Below, piece after piece: positions 28,505-39,414 of a DNA stretch of 64,000 nucleotides (positions are counted from its first letter, which is position 1; every line of letters starts with the position of its first letter). The position numbers and the translations under genes are program-made. The notes beneath the pieces are model-generated. The model saw only the letters and a list, made by a program, of their open reading frames with translations. It did not search any database and was not told where the DNA came from. The stretch is taken from positions 658,798 through 722,797 of the forward strand of contig NZ_JAIVFT010000001.1 of NCBI RefSeq assembly GCF_020829665.1, written 5' to 3'. Source of the stretch: Nostoc sp. CHAB 5824 (GTDB taxonomy: Bacteria; Cyanobacteriota; Cyanobacteriia; Cyanobacteriales; Nostocaceae).

Positions 28505-29641
28505 ATGACAAGGAACGGTATTGGTATTCGCACGGCGCAAGTGCGTCAGGAACGGCTGATTGGTCAAATTCACGTCTACGATGGCGTGGGCAAAGGTAAG
28601 TCCCAAGCGGCTTTGGGGGTAGTTTTGCGCTCTATTGGCTTGGGGATAAATACGCCTAGCAATTCTAACCGCGTTTTACTGCTGCGGTTTTTAAAAGGGC
28701 CGGAACGTGATTATGACGAAGATGGTGCGATCGCAGCTTTGCAGCGCGGGTTTCCCCATTTAATTGACCAGGTTCGGACTGGGAGAGCAGAATTTTTTGG
28801 CCCAGAAGAAATTACCACCTTTGACAGAGATGAAGCGAAGCGGGGTTGGGATGTAGCCAAAGGTGCGATCGCCAGTGGTTTATATTCAGTTGTCGTCTTG
28901 GATGAAATTAACCCCGTTCTGGATTTGGGTTTGCTACCAGTGGATGAAGTGGTAAAGACATTAAAATCCAAACCCCAAGAGTTGGAAATCATTGCTACCG
29001 GACGCGCCGCGCCGCAAAAGTTGCTTGATATTGCAGATTTGCACTCAGAAATGAAACCTCATCACCACCCAACAGCCAAAGCCCTCTTCCTTGAAGGGAT
29101 TGAAATTTATACTGGTGCTGGTAAAGGCAAGTCTACTAGTGCTTTGGGCAAAGCTTTACAGGCAATTGGTAGAGGAATCAATCATCCAGGGTCTACCCGT
29201 GTATTAATTATGCAGTGGCTTAAAGGTGGTAGTGGCTACACAGAAGATGCTGCGATCGCCGCCTTGCAGCAGTCATATCCAGAAGTGGTGGATCATCAGC
29301 GCTGCGGTGGAGATGCCATCGTCTGGCGAAATTCCCGGCAAGAATTAGACTACGTAGAAGCCGAACGGGGTTGGGAAATCGCGAAAGTTGCGATCGCCTC
29401 TGGGCTGTATAAAACTATTATTCTTGATGAACTCAATCCCACCGTTGATTTAGAATTACTCCCCGTTGAACCTATTGTCCAAGCTTTACTCCGCAAACCC
29501 CGCGACACTGAAATTATTATTACTGGTCGTTGCCAAAATCCACCAGCGTACTTCGACTTGGCTAGCGTCCACTCAGAGGTTTATTGCCATAAACACTATG
29601 CTAATCAAGGTGTAGAACTTAAACGAGGAGTAGATTTTTAA
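28505..29641 (+). CDS. cobO: Tandemly duplicated cob(I)yrinic acid a,c-diamide adenosyltransferase (CobO/CobA type)
   Basis: 378 residues, twice the usual length of CobO. The two halves are homologous. Each has IHVYDGVGKGKSQAALG or IEIYTGAGKGKSTSALG (P-loop), a RVLLLRFLKG/RVLIMQWLKG strand, AERGWEIAKVAIASGLY-type sequence, VLDEINPVLDLGLLP/ILDELNPTVDLELLP (Walker B) and an EIIATGR/EIIITGR strand. The enzyme transfers the adenosyl group of ATP to cob(I)alamin-type corrinoids in the cytosol. Both P-loops look intact, so the polypeptide could form an internal pseudo-dimer. The ATG lacks an obvious Shine-Dalgarno. The fusion is clear; whether both sites are active is inference. Confidence 0.88.
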   Translation: MTRNGIGIRTAQVRQERLIGQIHVYDGVGKGKSQAALGVVLRSIGLGINTPSNSNRVLLLRFLKGPERDYDEDGAIAALQRGFPHLIDQVRTGRAEFFGPEEITTFDRDEAKRGWDVAKGAIASGLYSVVVLDEINPVLDLGLLPVDEVVKTLKSKPQELEIIATGRAAPQKLLDIADLHSEMKPHHHPTAKALFLEGIEIYTGAGKGKSTSALGKALQAIGRGINHPGSTRVLIMQWLKGGSGYTEDAAIAALQQSYPEVVDHQRCGGDAIVWRNSRQELDYVEAERGWEIAKVAIASGLYKTIILDELNPTVDLELLPVEPIVQALLRKPRDTEIIITGRCQNPPAYFDLASVHSEVYCHKHYANQGVELKRGVDF

Positions 29642-29683
29642 ATCGGTAATTGGGCATTGGGCTAATAACTAAATCTTGGCGCA

Positions 29684-30652
29684 CTAGCGAGAATTTTTGC
29701 TTTTGGGTAGTGCAATATTTTGCATAAAGCGATCTCGTCCTGCTGCTTTTGCTTGATACAACGCCCGATCTGCGGCGGAAATCATTTCTTCCAAGTCAGA
29801 ATCTGGCTGAGGAATTTCTGTCGTAAACCCGGCACTCAGGGTTACATAAGGACTAACTTGGGAACTTTTATGAGGAATTGCTAGTGTGCGGACAACATGA
29901 CAAATTTTATCGGCAACATAAGTCGCCCCCTCGCTGTCTGTGTTGGGTAAAATCACAGCAAATTCTTCCCCGCCATAACGAGCAACTAAATCTCCCGGAC
30001 GCTTAATAATATCTTTAATGGCTTTAGCAATTTCTTGAAGACAGCGATCGCCTACCCGATGACCATAGGTATCGTTATATAATTTGAAGAAATCAACATC
30101 GCAGAGAATCAGGGAAAGGGGGCGTTTATCCCGTTTCATGCGCTGCCACTCCTGATTAAAATACTCTTCAAACCGTCGGCGGTTAGCTACTTCAGTTAAT
30201 CCATCGATAGTAACTAATCGCTGCAATTCTAGATTAACGGCTTCCAGTTTTTGCTGTAACTGAGATTGCTGAATCAAGCGTTTTACCCGTTGTCGCAAAA
30301 CTGGCCAGTGGACTGGTTTGGTAATATAGTCCATTGCCCCCACTGCAAATGCACGGTCAACTGACTCTTGATCCTCAAGTCCTGTAATCATTAAAATTGG
30401 AGTGTGCTTGCTACGATCAAGAAGCTCCAACTGAGTGCAACACTCAAACCCATCCATATCTGGCATTAGGGCATCAAGGAGTACTATATCAGGATGCAAT
30501 TGCTTAAAAACTTTTATTGCCTCTATGCCATTTTGAGCTTCCGCTATTTGATAGCCTTCCCGCTCCAAGAAATGCCGCAGTATCAAGCGGATAAAAGGTT
30601 CATCATCAACAATTAGAACTAAAGATTGACTTTCTTGAGCATCGGCTTTCAT
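29684..30652 (-). CDS. Response regulator with GGDEF diguanylate cyclase output
   Basis: 322 residues. The receiver domain occupies 10-125, with acidic pair Asp16/Asp17, phosphoacceptor Asp60 (IVLLDALMPDMDG) and the conserved Lys in YITKPVHW. After a helical linker, a GGDEF domain occupies about 155-315, with the active-site loop RYGGEEFAVILPN, which supports c-di-GMP synthesis. An RxxD inhibitory site is not obvious. Its ATG overlaps the end of the upstream hybrid kinase gene by 4 bp, so the two are translationally coupled. The kinase's Hpt domain probably phosphorylates this receiver. GGAAG precedes the ATG. Confidence 0.92.
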   Translation of the reverse strand: MKADAQESQSLVLIVDDEPFIRLILRHFLEREGYQIAEAQNGIEAIKVFKQLHPDIVLLDALMPDMDGFECCTQLELLDRSKHTPILMITGLEDQESVDRAFAVGAMDYITKPVHWPVLRQRVKRLIQQSQLQQKLEAVNLELQRLVTIDGLTEVANRRRFEEYFNQEWQRMKRDKRPLSLILCDVDFFKLYNDTYGHRVGDRCLQEIAKAIKDIIKRPGDLVARYGGEEFAVILPNTDSEGATYVADKICHVVRTLAIPHKSSQVSPYVTLSAGFTTEIPQPDSDLEEMISAADRALYQAKAAGRDRFMQNIALPKSKNSR

Positions 30653-33600
30653 GGTACTTCCTTCACAAGTTCTTTTTGTAAGGCAGTTTTAACTTGTTCA
30701 TATTCCTGATATAGTTGCGAGAGTAATTCTAGGCTGTTTTCTAATTTACTGCTGCGTCCCTGTGCTTCTAACACCTTGCAAAGCTGCGCCAGGGCGATCG
30801 CTCCAACAGAAGCACTGCTAGACTTAAGTTGGTGGGCCGTCTTCCATAGAGTCTGAGTATCCTGAGTTGTGATAGCTGTGCTCATATCTTGCACCAGTCT
30901 CGGTGTCTCTGTAAGATAACACTCAATCATTTCAGCAAATGCCACACGATCTCCTCTAACCATATTCCGTAAGGATTGGAGAATTTTGGGATCAATTTTG
31001 GCGCTTTTTAATGTCTGGCTTTGCCCTGACTGTTGGATATACGGTGAAAGTTGTAACTTTGGGGACATCAGTTGACCTTGTTTTCCGATAGCAGTAAATT
31101 CAGAACTTCTTTGGGGTGGGCATTTGCTAAGTGCCTCAGCTAACTCTTGAAGCTGAATGGGTTTGCTAATGTAATCATCCATACCAGCAGCAAGACAGAC
31201 TTCGCGATCGCCCCGCATTGCATTGGCAGTTATCGCAATGATATGGGGACGGAAACCCACTCCCCATTCTTGACAGATTCTCCGAGTTGCTTCTAACCCA
31301 TCCATTTCGGGCATGTGGACATCCATCAACACTAAGTCATAGGGCTGTTTTTGCAAAGCCTTGAGCACTTCTAGCCCATTGGTTACCACATCCGCCCCAT
31401 AACCCATTTTCTGGAGCATCAGTAAGGCAACTTTCTGATTCACAACCGTATCCTCTGCCAGAAGAATCCGCAGTGGCAGTCGATGGGCCAAATGCCGATC
31501 AACTAAGGGAAAATGAGAAATACTGCTTTGGATTGCCTGATTTTCCAAAACACGGATAATAACATCGTAGAGTTGAGACTGTTTGATGGGTTTGCTCAAA
31601 GAGGCAGCAAACTGGACATCATTAAAATCAGAGGAAGTTTCTACTTTACCCAAAGGGGTAAGAATCACCAAAGGCAGATTTTGACAACCAGGTTGCTTGC
31701 GGATTTGGCGAGCTAGGGTTATGCCATCCATTTCCGGCATCTGCATATCTAAAATGGCAATATCAAACTGCGTTCCCTTAGCAAGTTGAGCTAAAGCTTC
31801 TTTACCAGATTTGGCAGCATAAGCTTGCATCTTCCAAGACTCTGCTTGCAAGCTGAGAATTTGGCGATTTGTCAGATTGTCATCCACAATCAACAGTCGC
31901 TTGGATGCAAGCTGTACTGGTGAAATGCTTAATTCAGCTTGTTCTGATTCAGCAGCCACTTTGGTAGTAATAGTGAAGTAGAATGTTGAACCTTGGGAGA
32001 ATTTTCCACTTTCCCATCTAGGTCTAGGATTGCCACCGACAAACCCCTGGCTTTCCACCCAAAGGGTGCCGCCCATCATCTTACTAAGCCGCTTACTTAT
32101 AGTCAGTCCCAGCCCTGTGCCGCCATATCGTCGAGTCATGGAAACATCAGCCTGAGTGAAGGGTTGAAATAACCGCTCTATTTTCTCTGGTGCGATGCCA
32201 ATACCTGTATCTTTGATCGCAAATTGAATTTCGTAGAGAAGTTGCGACTCTCCAACAGGTATCGGGGACTCGGAAGAATTTTCTTTATCTAAATCAAGAG
32301 AAAAGGCGGGAGGAATACTGCCCTGTGCCTCTTGCGGCGACCAGAGCGAGCTTGGGTTTGAATCCCCCACTTCTTCAACGAAGAGGCTCTTGGTTGGGGG
32401 CATAACGCTTGGGGAAATGACCCCTTCCTCGTGCCGTGGAGCAGAGCGGAAAATGGGTTTGAGTCTCCCATTCCACATGCGTGGTTTTCGTAACCTACGG
32501 GAAGCTAGCGCAACAGGTGGAGTCGAATCCCCACATTTATTATCCCCCTTGCTCCCAGCTAAGAACTCTCTTGCCTCTTCTTCAAGATTCCCCAGTTCAA
32601 CCGAGAGTACTACTTCTCCATTTTCAGTAAACTTAATTGCATTGTTGAGGAGGTTCATCAAGACTTGGCGCAGACGTGTCATATCGCCGATAATCTGAGT
32701 GGGAACTTGCGGCTGGATCAGGTAAGCTAATTCGATATCCTTTTGAGCAGCTTTAGGAGCTAATAGGGAAATAGCCTGTTCCACACAAGCTCTCAAATCA
32801 AAAGGCTGTTCTTCTAATTCCAGTTTGCCCGACTCAATTTTGGAGAAATCTAGAATGTCGTTGATGATGGTGAGCAAAGCATCTCCGCTACTGCGAACTG
32901 TTTCCACTAAGTCTTGCTGTTGAGGCGTGAGGTCAGTATCCAGCAGTAGATCAGTCATGCCAATAACAGCATTCATTGGAGTCCGAATTTCGTGGCTCAT
33001 CATCGCCAAAAACTCACTTTTTGCCCGATTTGCGGCTTCTGCCTGACGTTTTGCCTGCTCCAAGGCAAAGTTTTTTAAGGTAAGTTCTTCACGTTGACGG
33101 GTTTCTTGTTCTAGTAAATGAGCCTGTGCTAAAGCAATACCTAGTTGAGCCGCCACTGCTTCTAGTAATTCGATTTCGTCTTGTGTCCACTGGCGAAAAT
33201 AACTGCACTGATGTAAGCCGATCGCACCATTGGGTTCTCCTTGATAGGAGGTGCGGATTGACAGCATAGACTTCAACCCAACTTGTCGGCAGATAGGTTC
33301 AGCCGCCTGGAGTAAAGGATCAACGTACACATCACAAGAAGCGATCGCTATTTCTTGTGCCATCAACTGCTCGGCATGAGGATTGTTAGTCATAGGAACT
33401 TCCAATTTCAACATGGAGCAGTAACCAGGCAGTATATTATACTCTGCTACTAAAGGAATTCTGGGTGTGGGATCGCTAATGTAAGAATGAATCAGACAGC
33501 GTTCGGCTCCAAATGCTTGCCCAATTTGGGTAGCAGCCGTCTCAAAGATTTTCCTGGTATCAAGACTTTGACGAATTTCTTGAGTAATTTGTTCAAGTAG

Positions 33601-35052
33601 TAGGGTTCGATGCAATTGCCGTTGCAGTGCTTCTTTAGCTCGTTTGTTTTCAGTAATGTCGTGATTGATGCCAACAGTGGCAACAGTTTCCCCCTGTTCA
33701 TCCTGTAAGGAGACTACGGTTGTTTCGGAAATTCCCTCACTGCCATCTTTGCGAATAAAGTGTATTTCCCCTGACCAACGTCCTTGCTGGTTGATTGTTT
33801 CGAGAATTTTAGCGTTTAATGTTGCGCCTACTTCCGGCTGTTGCAAAATACTGGGATGTTTAGCCAAAATCTCGGCTTTGGTATAACCAAACATGCTTTC
33901 GGCAGCAGGATTCCAGTCAATAATATTTCCGGTTAAATCTGTGATGATTACGCCATCATGCATGTTTTCAAAGGTGAGGGCTTGCCGTCGCAAGCTGGCT
34001 TCGGCTTGTTTGCGTTCGCTAATATCTGTCTGAATTCCAATAAAATGGCTTAACTTCCCATTTTCGTCATGGATAGGAGAAATACTCAATTCATTCCAAA
34101 ACAAGGTACCATCTTTGCGATAGTTGCGGAGAACAACTTTGCAACTTGTTCCAGCTTGAATAGATGAGCGCAGTTCATTGAGTGCTAGTTGCTGGATATC
34201 TGTGCGTTGTAAAAATCGACAGTTTTGCCCAATCACATCACTAGCACTGTAGCCTGTTATTTGCTCAAAAGCTGAGTTGACGTAAATAATTGGATTATGG
34301 GCGAGTCTGGCATCGGCAATAATAATTCCATTACTGGTAGCAGCAAGTGCCCTCTCCCTCAGTCTCAAGGTTTCTTCAACCAGCTTCAAATCAGTAATGT
34401 CAAACATAAACCCCCTCAGCATAGTAGGACTTCCTGCTTCCTCAACTACGCTAACAACATCTCGCAGCCAAACAACTCGCCCATCGGCTGCTAACATCCG
34501 GTATTCTAATTCGTGATTTTCGCACTTAGCAGTTGCTTCTTGGCAAATACGAACAGACTTTTTCAAGTCATGTGGATGCAGATGATTGACCCAAAAATTT
34601 TCCTCGTACCACTCTGCGATCGGATAATTTAGCAAGTCTACCGCTTGGGGCCCAACGTAAATAAATCGCCAAGTTTTCAAGTCTAATTCCCAAGGGATGA
34701 CTTTGACAGTTTCCAACAACTGTCGCAAACGATTTTCACTGGTGCGGAGGGCAATTTCTACTTGTTTCTGTTCAAAAATCCTGTAAGTTAACTCCTGATT
34801 CATTGCTGTTATCTGGTGGTTACTTGCTTTCATTGCCAAGATAAAATAGATTGATAATGTCAGCGTAGCAATAACCAATAACCCTGCAATTAATACTATT
34901 TGTGTTAATAACCCCGGAGTTTGGATTAAAAGTCTCTGCCAGAGTAGGACTACAAAAATTGAGAAGAAAATCCCTAGCAAGAGCGCTAGTAATTTCCGTT
35001 GGCGTAAAAATTTCACAGCTTTGAACCAGTCATATCGGTGCTGTTTTACCAC
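30649..35052 (-). CDS. Hybrid sensor histidine kinase (TM-PAS3-GAF-HisKA-HATPase-REC2-Hpt)
   Basis: 1467 residues from a GTG start with GGAG nine bases upstream. Two membrane helices (about 20-72) precede three PAS domains (about 105-475), a GAF domain (about 490-650), HisKA with the SHEIRTPMN phospho-His motif, and HATPase_c ([27 protein letters not shown]). Two receivers follow ([10 protein letters not shown] and [10 protein letters not shown]), then a C-terminal Hpt domain (AHQLKSSS). All phosphorelay residues are present. Between the N and G1 boxes an insert of about 110 low-complexity residues, encoded by repeat-like DNA (about 32250-32590), interrupts the ATPase fold. The gene overlaps its putative partner, the REC-GGDEF gene, by 4 bp. 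The sensed signal is unknown. Confidence 0.93.
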   Translation of the reverse strand: MVKQHRYDWFKAVKFLRQRKLLALLLGIFFSIFVVLLWQRLLIQTPGLLTQIVLIAGLLVIATLTLSIYFILAMKASNHQITAMNQELTYRIFEQKQVEIALRTSENRLRQLLETVKVIPWELDLKTWRFIYVGPQAVDLLNYPIAEWYEENFWVNHLHPHDLKKSVRICQEATAKCENHELEYRMLAADGRVVWLRDVVSVVEEAGSPTMLRGFMFDITDLKLVEETLRLRERALAATSNGIIIADARLAHNPIIYVNSAFEQITGYSASDVIGQNCRFLQRTDIQQLALNELRSSIQAGTSCKVVLRNYRKDGTLFWNELSISPIHDENGKLSHFIGIQTDISERKQAEASLRRQALTFENMHDGVIITDLTGNIIDWNPAAESMFGYTKAEILAKHPSILQQPEVGATLNAKILETINQQGRWSGEIHFIRKDGSEGISETTVVSLQDEQGETVATVGINHDITENKRAKEALQRQLHRTLLLEQITQEIRQSLDTRKIFETAATQIGQAFGAERCLIHSYISDPTPRIPLVAEYNILPGYCSMLKLEVPMTNNPHAEQLMAQEIAIASCDVYVDPLLQAAEPICRQVGLKSMLSIRTSYQGEPNGAIGLHQCSYFRQWTQDEIELLEAVAAQLGIALAQAHLLEQETRQREELTLKNFALEQAKRQAEAANRAKSEFLAMMSHEIRTPMNAVIGMTDLLLDTDLTPQQQDLVETVRSSGDALLTIINDILDFSKIESGKLELEEQPFDLRACVEQAISLLAPKAAQKDIELAYLIQPQVPTQIIGDMTRLRQVLMNLLNNAIKFTENGEVVLSVELGNLEEEAREFLAGSKGDNKCGDSTPPVALASRRLRKPRMWNGRLKPIFRSAPRHEEGVISPSVMPPTKSLFVEEVGDSNPSSLWSPQEAQGSIPPAFSLDLDKENSSESPIPVGESQLLYEIQFAIKDTGIGIAPEKIERLFQPFTQADVSMTRRYGGTGLGLTISKRLSKMMGGTLWVESQGFVGGNPRPRWESGKFSQGSTFYFTITTKVAAESEQAELSISPVQLASKRLLIVDDNLTNRQILSLQAESWKMQAYAAKSGKEALAQLAKGTQFDIAILDMQMPEMDGITLARQIRKQPGCQNLPLVILTPLGKVETSSDFNDVQFAASLSKPIKQSQLYDVIIRVLENQAIQSSISHFPLVDRHLAHRLPLRILLAEDTVVNQKVALLMLQKMGYGADVVTNGLEVLKALQKQPYDLVLMDVHMPEMDGLEATRRICQEWGVGFRPHIIAITANAMRGDREVCLAAGMDDYISKPIQLQELAEALSKCPPQRSSEFTAIGKQGQLMSPKLQLSPYIQQSGQSQTLKSAKIDPKILQSLRNMVRGDRVAFAEMIECYLTETPRLVQDMSTAITTQDTQTLWKTAHQLKSSSASVGAIALAQLCKVLEAQGRSSKLENSLELLSQLYQEYEQVKTALQKELVKEVP

Positions 35053-35897
35053 TTATTAACTCTCCAGCACTTTCAGAGTTTATTGTGCTAACTTTTACTT
35101 TTAAGTAATCTAAAATATCAATAGCAAGGGGACAATTACGGAATTTATTTTTCAGTTAAATATTTGGATATAATGTTGTTAGAAAAACTTAATAATTTCT
35201 GGTTATAATTATCGTTTTTTTAATAGCAGCAAATTGTCCGTATTAGGCTTCTCTACGAAACGCGATCGCGATGACGTATCGCTAATATGCCGCTAACGCC
35301 AATAAACTTAAAGTTTGTGGCTCACGAACACCCTACATACAAAGGCTTACTGTCTGGTGAATTGGCGAGGGTGGCTCGGAAACTAAGATTTGAAAAGGTA
35401 AAATACAAAGGTTGATATGCTCGTTGGCAACATCCAGAATTTTTAAGTGAAGCGTGAATTACAATCTGGAGTTGTAAGCGATGTCTTTGATAAGAGGCAA
35501 GGGGCAGGGGAAAAGGTACAAACAAACCTCGCCCCTCGTGGGCGAAAGCACCCCTGCTCGTTTTCTCACGAGGTTTGAGAGCAACACCCCTTCCTTGTAG
35601 GTGGTTTTCTCCCCTGCTCCCTGCTCCCTGCTTCCCTGCCTGCCATATGTATCAATTTTAAAGTGAAACGTTATAAGAACAAGGGTTAAAGGGATTGAAT
35701 TTTCCTTTTCCCCTTAACCCTTTCCTTTTCGCCACAAGAATGCAAAAGTCCCTTTTGCAAGAGACTCTTATGCACAGAGTGGGCACAAAGCGCCCACTAT
35801 GCAAGCACAATTCAGAACGAAAACCTCTTTCCCTGTTCCCTATCACCTGTAAGCTGTTCTCTATTTTCAAGATAGGTATCTTGCCTATACTGCTACT
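35053..35897. other. Repeat-rich intergenic region without a supported gene
   Basis: It contains GCTCCCTGCTCCCTG-type short repeats (35560-35640) and an inverted-repeat unit at about 35650-35766 whose right edge, CCTTTTGCAAGAG, is shared with the repeats at 6352-6511 and 41430-41530. The open frames on both strands have no ribosome-binding sites and consist of repeat-derived sequence. The hybrid-kinase promoter should lie near the left end. Confidence 0.45.
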
Positions 35898-36137
35898 TTA
35901 AATCACAGCTTCTTCTTGGCGTTGACAATCAAAAACAACCATGTAGGAAGCATTTGGTATTTCTTGGGGGAGGTGCCGCATATAACCATCGGCATCAGAA
36001 CGGCTGCGGAAGCGAGCAACAATTTCCCGTTGCGTATTAGGAAGCAGACGAGCGATCGCCCAAGAATTGAGGCGTTCTTTATAGGCAATAGTCTGATTGT
36101 CTGATTTAGAAGCTTTGTAATCCGTATTTTCTGGCAT
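35898..36137 (-). CDS. Conserved small hypothetical protein (79 aa)
   Basis: A soluble, charged protein. YKERLNSWAIARLLPNTQREIVARFRSRSDADGYMRHL followed by ASYMVVFDCQ looks like a small alpha/beta domain in which an Arg-rich helix packs against a hydrophobic strand, similar in style to short cyanobacterial proteins of unknown function. No motif points to an enzyme. The start codon follows an AT-rich leader without a strong Shine-Dalgarno. Two alternative frames across the same DNA have poorer composition and were rejected. Confidence 0.55.
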   Translation of the reverse strand: MPENTDYKASKSDNQTIAYKERLNSWAIARLLPNTQREIVARFRSRSDADGYMRHLPQEIPNASYMVVFDCQRQEEAVI

Positions 36138-36910
36138 AATTATCTTAACCGTATGAAGTTTAATGAAGGGCGTTAATTAGTTTCTAGGTAGGAATGCACT
36201 AACGCTTTTTTAATGCTGCTGCCACCTTGTTATTCGATTATTTATAAATTGTCAACACTTAGCGCTATATTTTAGACCTACTAAGTGAGAATTTTCAGGT
36301 TGCTATGAATCTTAAAGACTTAATTTGCAATTGTTTCCAAGGCACAACAATGCTCAAACAGAAAGTTTGGCAAGTATTGGTTCTGTATGATTTCTACGCA
36401 TCTACATAAGTAAAATCTGCATCAGTGTTAAAATGAACGCCAATGTCTTAAAAGAGACTACTAAAAAATAGTTGAAAATCAACAATAGCGTGCGTAAGAT
36501 TAATGGGCGCAGATACACTCTTAATTTTTCTATCCTGCGATCGGTAAAGCTATATTGCGAGTATTTACGTTTTTTATCGTAAATTGAAAATACGTAAAAT
36601 CTAATAGTTATTTATATATTAAAAGATAAATTTTTATGAATTTTTTTACTATAGCTTTAGGTCAATAGTATAGTGCAAAATTTAATTTAAAATATCTTGA
36701 ATAATTGTGATAAATAGTTAAAATATTCATGATATATTTATAGTTATGTAAATTTAAAAATCAGAAGTTCAGACGAAGAGAATAAAAATTTATATCTCAA
36801 AGTTATCAAAGCGCTTGAAAACGAGAATAACAGAGAAAAGCATTGATTATGACTGGAGCAAAGTAAGAGTTGCTCCGCTCCAGAATTCTTCTTCAATTCT
36901 ATCTATCTCT
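36138..36910. other. AT-rich intergenic region, nothing identified
   Basis: About 770 bp between two minus-strand orphan genes, strongly AT-rich from 36540 to 36790. No reading frame, RNA fold or repeat that I can support. Confidence 0.4.
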
Positions 36911-37261
36911 TCACCACTCCTTATCTAGTAGGGATTCAAATTCAGCTTGTAAGGCCTTTATATCCGCCAATCTTGCAACTAATAAATTATCCTTACCAGC
37001 ATCACTTAAACGTACTTTCCAATAACGAATACTGTCTGAGTTGTTCAACCAAAATTGAATCACGGTATCTACCACTTGATCCAGATTCCAATCCCACTTT
37101 GCTGGAACTGATTCCACCGATTCTAGAAACGTATCTAGTGTACATGTATGCATTCCCAAGTATTCCACGCCTTGGTGGGGCGGTTTTTGACCATTTTGCT
37201 GTTGGTGATTAAAAAACTGCAAAAGTGGAGATACTCCTACAATATCAAAAGTGTATTTCAT
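36911..37261 (-). CDS. Hypothetical protein (116 aa)
   Basis: The ATG at 37261 follows CTAGGAGTGCTAGC, a good Shine-Dalgarno. The N-terminus MKYTFDIVGVSPLLQFFNHQQ is followed by a polar linker and a helical C-terminal half (LDQVVDTVIQFWLNNSDSIRYWKVRL, then ADIKALQAEFESLLDKEW). No membrane segment is present. I do not recognise the family. Codon use and the ribosome-binding site argue that it is real. The neighbours are unrelated. Confidence 0.6.
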   Translation of the reverse strand: MKYTFDIVGVSPLLQFFNHQQQNGQKPPHQGVEYLGMHTCTLDTFLESVESVPAKWDWNLDQVVDTVIQFWLNNSDSIRYWKVRLSDAGKDNLLVARLADIKALQAEFESLLDKEW

Positions 37262-37486
37262 GCTAGCACTCCTAGTTTTAAATTACTTGCAGTAAAGCTT
37301 GAGTTTTTTCTAACATAAGCTCTAAGAAGTAGCTAAAGCATCTAGAAAAAGTATAGTTTATGTCTATATCATAGGCATTAAATCTCAGTCAAAAATTAGC
37401 ACTAACAAGCCTTGAGTGCTAATTTTTTTAATAGGTTGATTTATTATTAAAAAGTTTTAGTAATTAATTAAGGGATGTATATATTT

Positions 37487-37804
37487 TTAATAACTAGCAT
37501 ACATGAAGCGACGTTTAATCACTCTCGACAAACATAAAATCAGAGGAAAATCCAAAAAATTACCGTATCTGCAACCGATAAACGAATGTCGAGAGTACGG
37601 CTATAGTTACTATCCATATCCAAAATTCTCGTATGGTTAAGTCTTGGACTATGCTCTGCCATTCAGCTTTTGGAGTCTCAACCCAGGAAGGATTCCAGTA
37701 CCAAGCATTTAAGTGAATCACTTTTAAGCTAAAATGGTTCCCAGTTCGCGGGCTAGGGTAGATTTACCAGCATCCCCAGAACCAATAATTAAGATTTTCT
37801 TCAC
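37487..37804 (-). pseudogene. Frameshifted P-loop kinase (topology-modulation/adenylate-kinase-like)
   Basis: Reading the minus strand from the GTG at 37804 gives KKILIIGSGDAGKSTLAREL, a clear Walker A motif. A frame change and a stop follow. The next frame then gives SLKVIHLNAWYWNPSWVETP and AEWQSIVQDLTIREFWI. A further frame gives MDSNYSRTLDIRLSVADTVI. A third shift gives FLDFPL and then SRVIKRRF before a stop at 37487. In order, these are the conserved blocks of small P-loop kinases annotated as topology modulation proteins. At least three frameshifts and loss of the C-terminus show decay. Confidence 0.75.
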
Positions 37805-37933
37805 CTTATGTTTGCATCTCCCTTTTCAAGCTCATGAGGGTAAGCATTACTCACCCAAATAACCGTCTTCAGGGCAACTCAATACGCCGCTACAATAGTA
37901 CCCTAAGAAGGATTATGCCGAAATAGTGATATT

Positions 37934-39409
37934 ATGACGACTGCTACAACCGTAAAAACTGAGTATGAAGCGATTATTGGTCTAGAAACCCATTGTCAGT
38001 TGAGTACCAACACCAAGATTTTCTCTAATAGCTCTACGGCATTTGGTGCTGACCCCAATACTAACATTGACCCGGTTTGTATGGGTTTACCTGGAGTTTT
38101 ACCTGTACTTAATCAAAAAGTATTAGAATACGCCGTCAAGGCTGGTTTGGCACTAAATTGTCAAATCGCTAAATATAGCAAATTTGACCGTAAACAGTAT
38201 TTTTATCCTGACTTACCCAAAAATTACCAAATTTCTCAATATGATCTACCGATCGCAGAACATGGTTGGTTAGAAATTGAGTTGGTAGATGCTGAGGGTA
38301 ATCCTACTCGCAAACGCATTGGTATTACGCGTCTGCACATGGAGGAAGATGCTGGAAAATTGGTACACGCTGGCAGCGATCGCCTTTCTGGTTCTTCCTA
38401 TTCTTTGGTAGACTACAATCGCGCAGGCATACCGTTAGTGGAAATTGTCTCCGAACCTGATTTGCGTTCTGGACTAGAAGCTGCTGAATATGCCGAAGAG
38501 TTGCGCCGAATTGTGCGCTATCTCGGCGTGAGTGACGGTAATATGCAAGAAGGATCTCTGCGCTGCGATGTCAACATCTCTGTGCGTCCGGTGGGACGAA
38601 AAGAGTTTGGCACCAAGGTAGAAATTAAAAACATGAACTCCTTCAGCGCCATCCAACGGGCGATTGACTACGAAATTGAGCGCCAAATCGCAGCAATCGT
38701 TGCAGGCGCGAGCATTATCCAAGAAACTCGGCTGTGGGAAGAAGGTGCTCAACGCACAAGTAGTATGCGGGTGAAGGAAGGTTCTAGCGATTACCGCTAC
38801 TTCCCCGAACCAGATTTAGCACCAATTGAGGTGTCAAATGAACAATTAGAGCAATGGCGCAGCGAACTACCAGAATTACCTGCTCAAAAACGCCATCATT
38901 ACGAAAGTGAGTTGGGGCTTTCGGCTTACGATGCGCGAGTGTTGACAGAAGATCGTCCAGTAGCGGAATATTTTGAAACTGCGATCGCATCTGGAGCAAA
39001 TCCCAAAGCTGCTGCCAACTGGATTACTCAAGATATCGCAGCCCACCTCAATAAGCAAAAACTTAGTATTACTGAAATTGCCCTGACTCCCACCAATCTA
39101 GCTGATATCATCACTCGCATTGAAACGGGCAAAATTAGCAATGCTCAAGCTAAAGAAAAGTTGCCAGATTTGCTCAGTGGTATTTCTCCTGAAAAAGCCT
39201 TTGCAGGTCTTGAGTTAATCACCGATTCTAGTGTACTGGAACCCATCGTTGATGAAGTCATAGCCGCTAATCCTAAAGAACTAGAAAAGTATCGCAACGG
39301 TAACACTAACCTCAAAGGCTTCTTTGTTGGACAAGTTCTGAAAAAGACAGGCAAACGTGCTGATCCTAAGCTAACTAACGAATTGGTGGAGAAAAAACTG
39401 AACGCCTAG
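37934..39409 (+). CDS. gatB: Asp-tRNA(Asn)/Glu-tRNA(Gln) amidotransferase subunit B
   Basis: 491 residues, full length. GatB binds misacylated tRNA and, with GatA and GatC, activates and amidates Glu-tRNA(Gln) or Asp-tRNA(Asn) in the cytosol. Signatures are IIGLETHCQLST at the N-terminus, YPDLPKNYQISQYDLPI, LHMEEDAGKLVH, YNRAGIPLVEIVSEPD, LRCDVNISVRP and SDYRYFPEPDLAPI, followed by the C-terminal YqeY-like tail (FFVGQVLKKTGKRADP). All are intact. gatA and gatC are not adjacent, as usual in cyanobacteria. The gene is preceded by the pseudogene on the opposite strand. Confidence 0.97.
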   Translation: MTTATTVKTEYEAIIGLETHCQLSTNTKIFSNSSTAFGADPNTNIDPVCMGLPGVLPVLNQKVLEYAVKAGLALNCQIAKYSKFDRKQYFYPDLPKNYQISQYDLPIAEHGWLEIELVDAEGNPTRKRIGITRLHMEEDAGKLVHAGSDRLSGSSYSLVDYNRAGIPLVEIVSEPDLRSGLEAAEYAEELRRIVRYLGVSDGNMQEGSLRCDVNISVRPVGRKEFGTKVEIKNMNSFSAIQRAIDYEIERQIAAIVAGASIIQETRLWEEGAQRTSSMRVKEGSSDYRYFPEPDLAPIEVSNEQLEQWRSELPELPAQKRHHYESELGLSAYDARVLTEDRPVAEYFETAIASGANPKAAANWITQDIAAHLNKQKLSITEIALTPTNLADIITRIETGKISNAQAKEKLPDLLSGISPEKAFAGLELITDSSVLEPIVDEVIAANPKELEKYRNGNTNLKGFFVGQVLKKTGKRADPKLTNELVEKKLNA

Positions 39410-39414
39410 TAGTT

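Noticed and set aside
35322..35525. 67-codon minus-strand frame
   Set aside because: Lies in repeat-rich intergenic DNA, has no ribosome-binding site and no recognisable domain.
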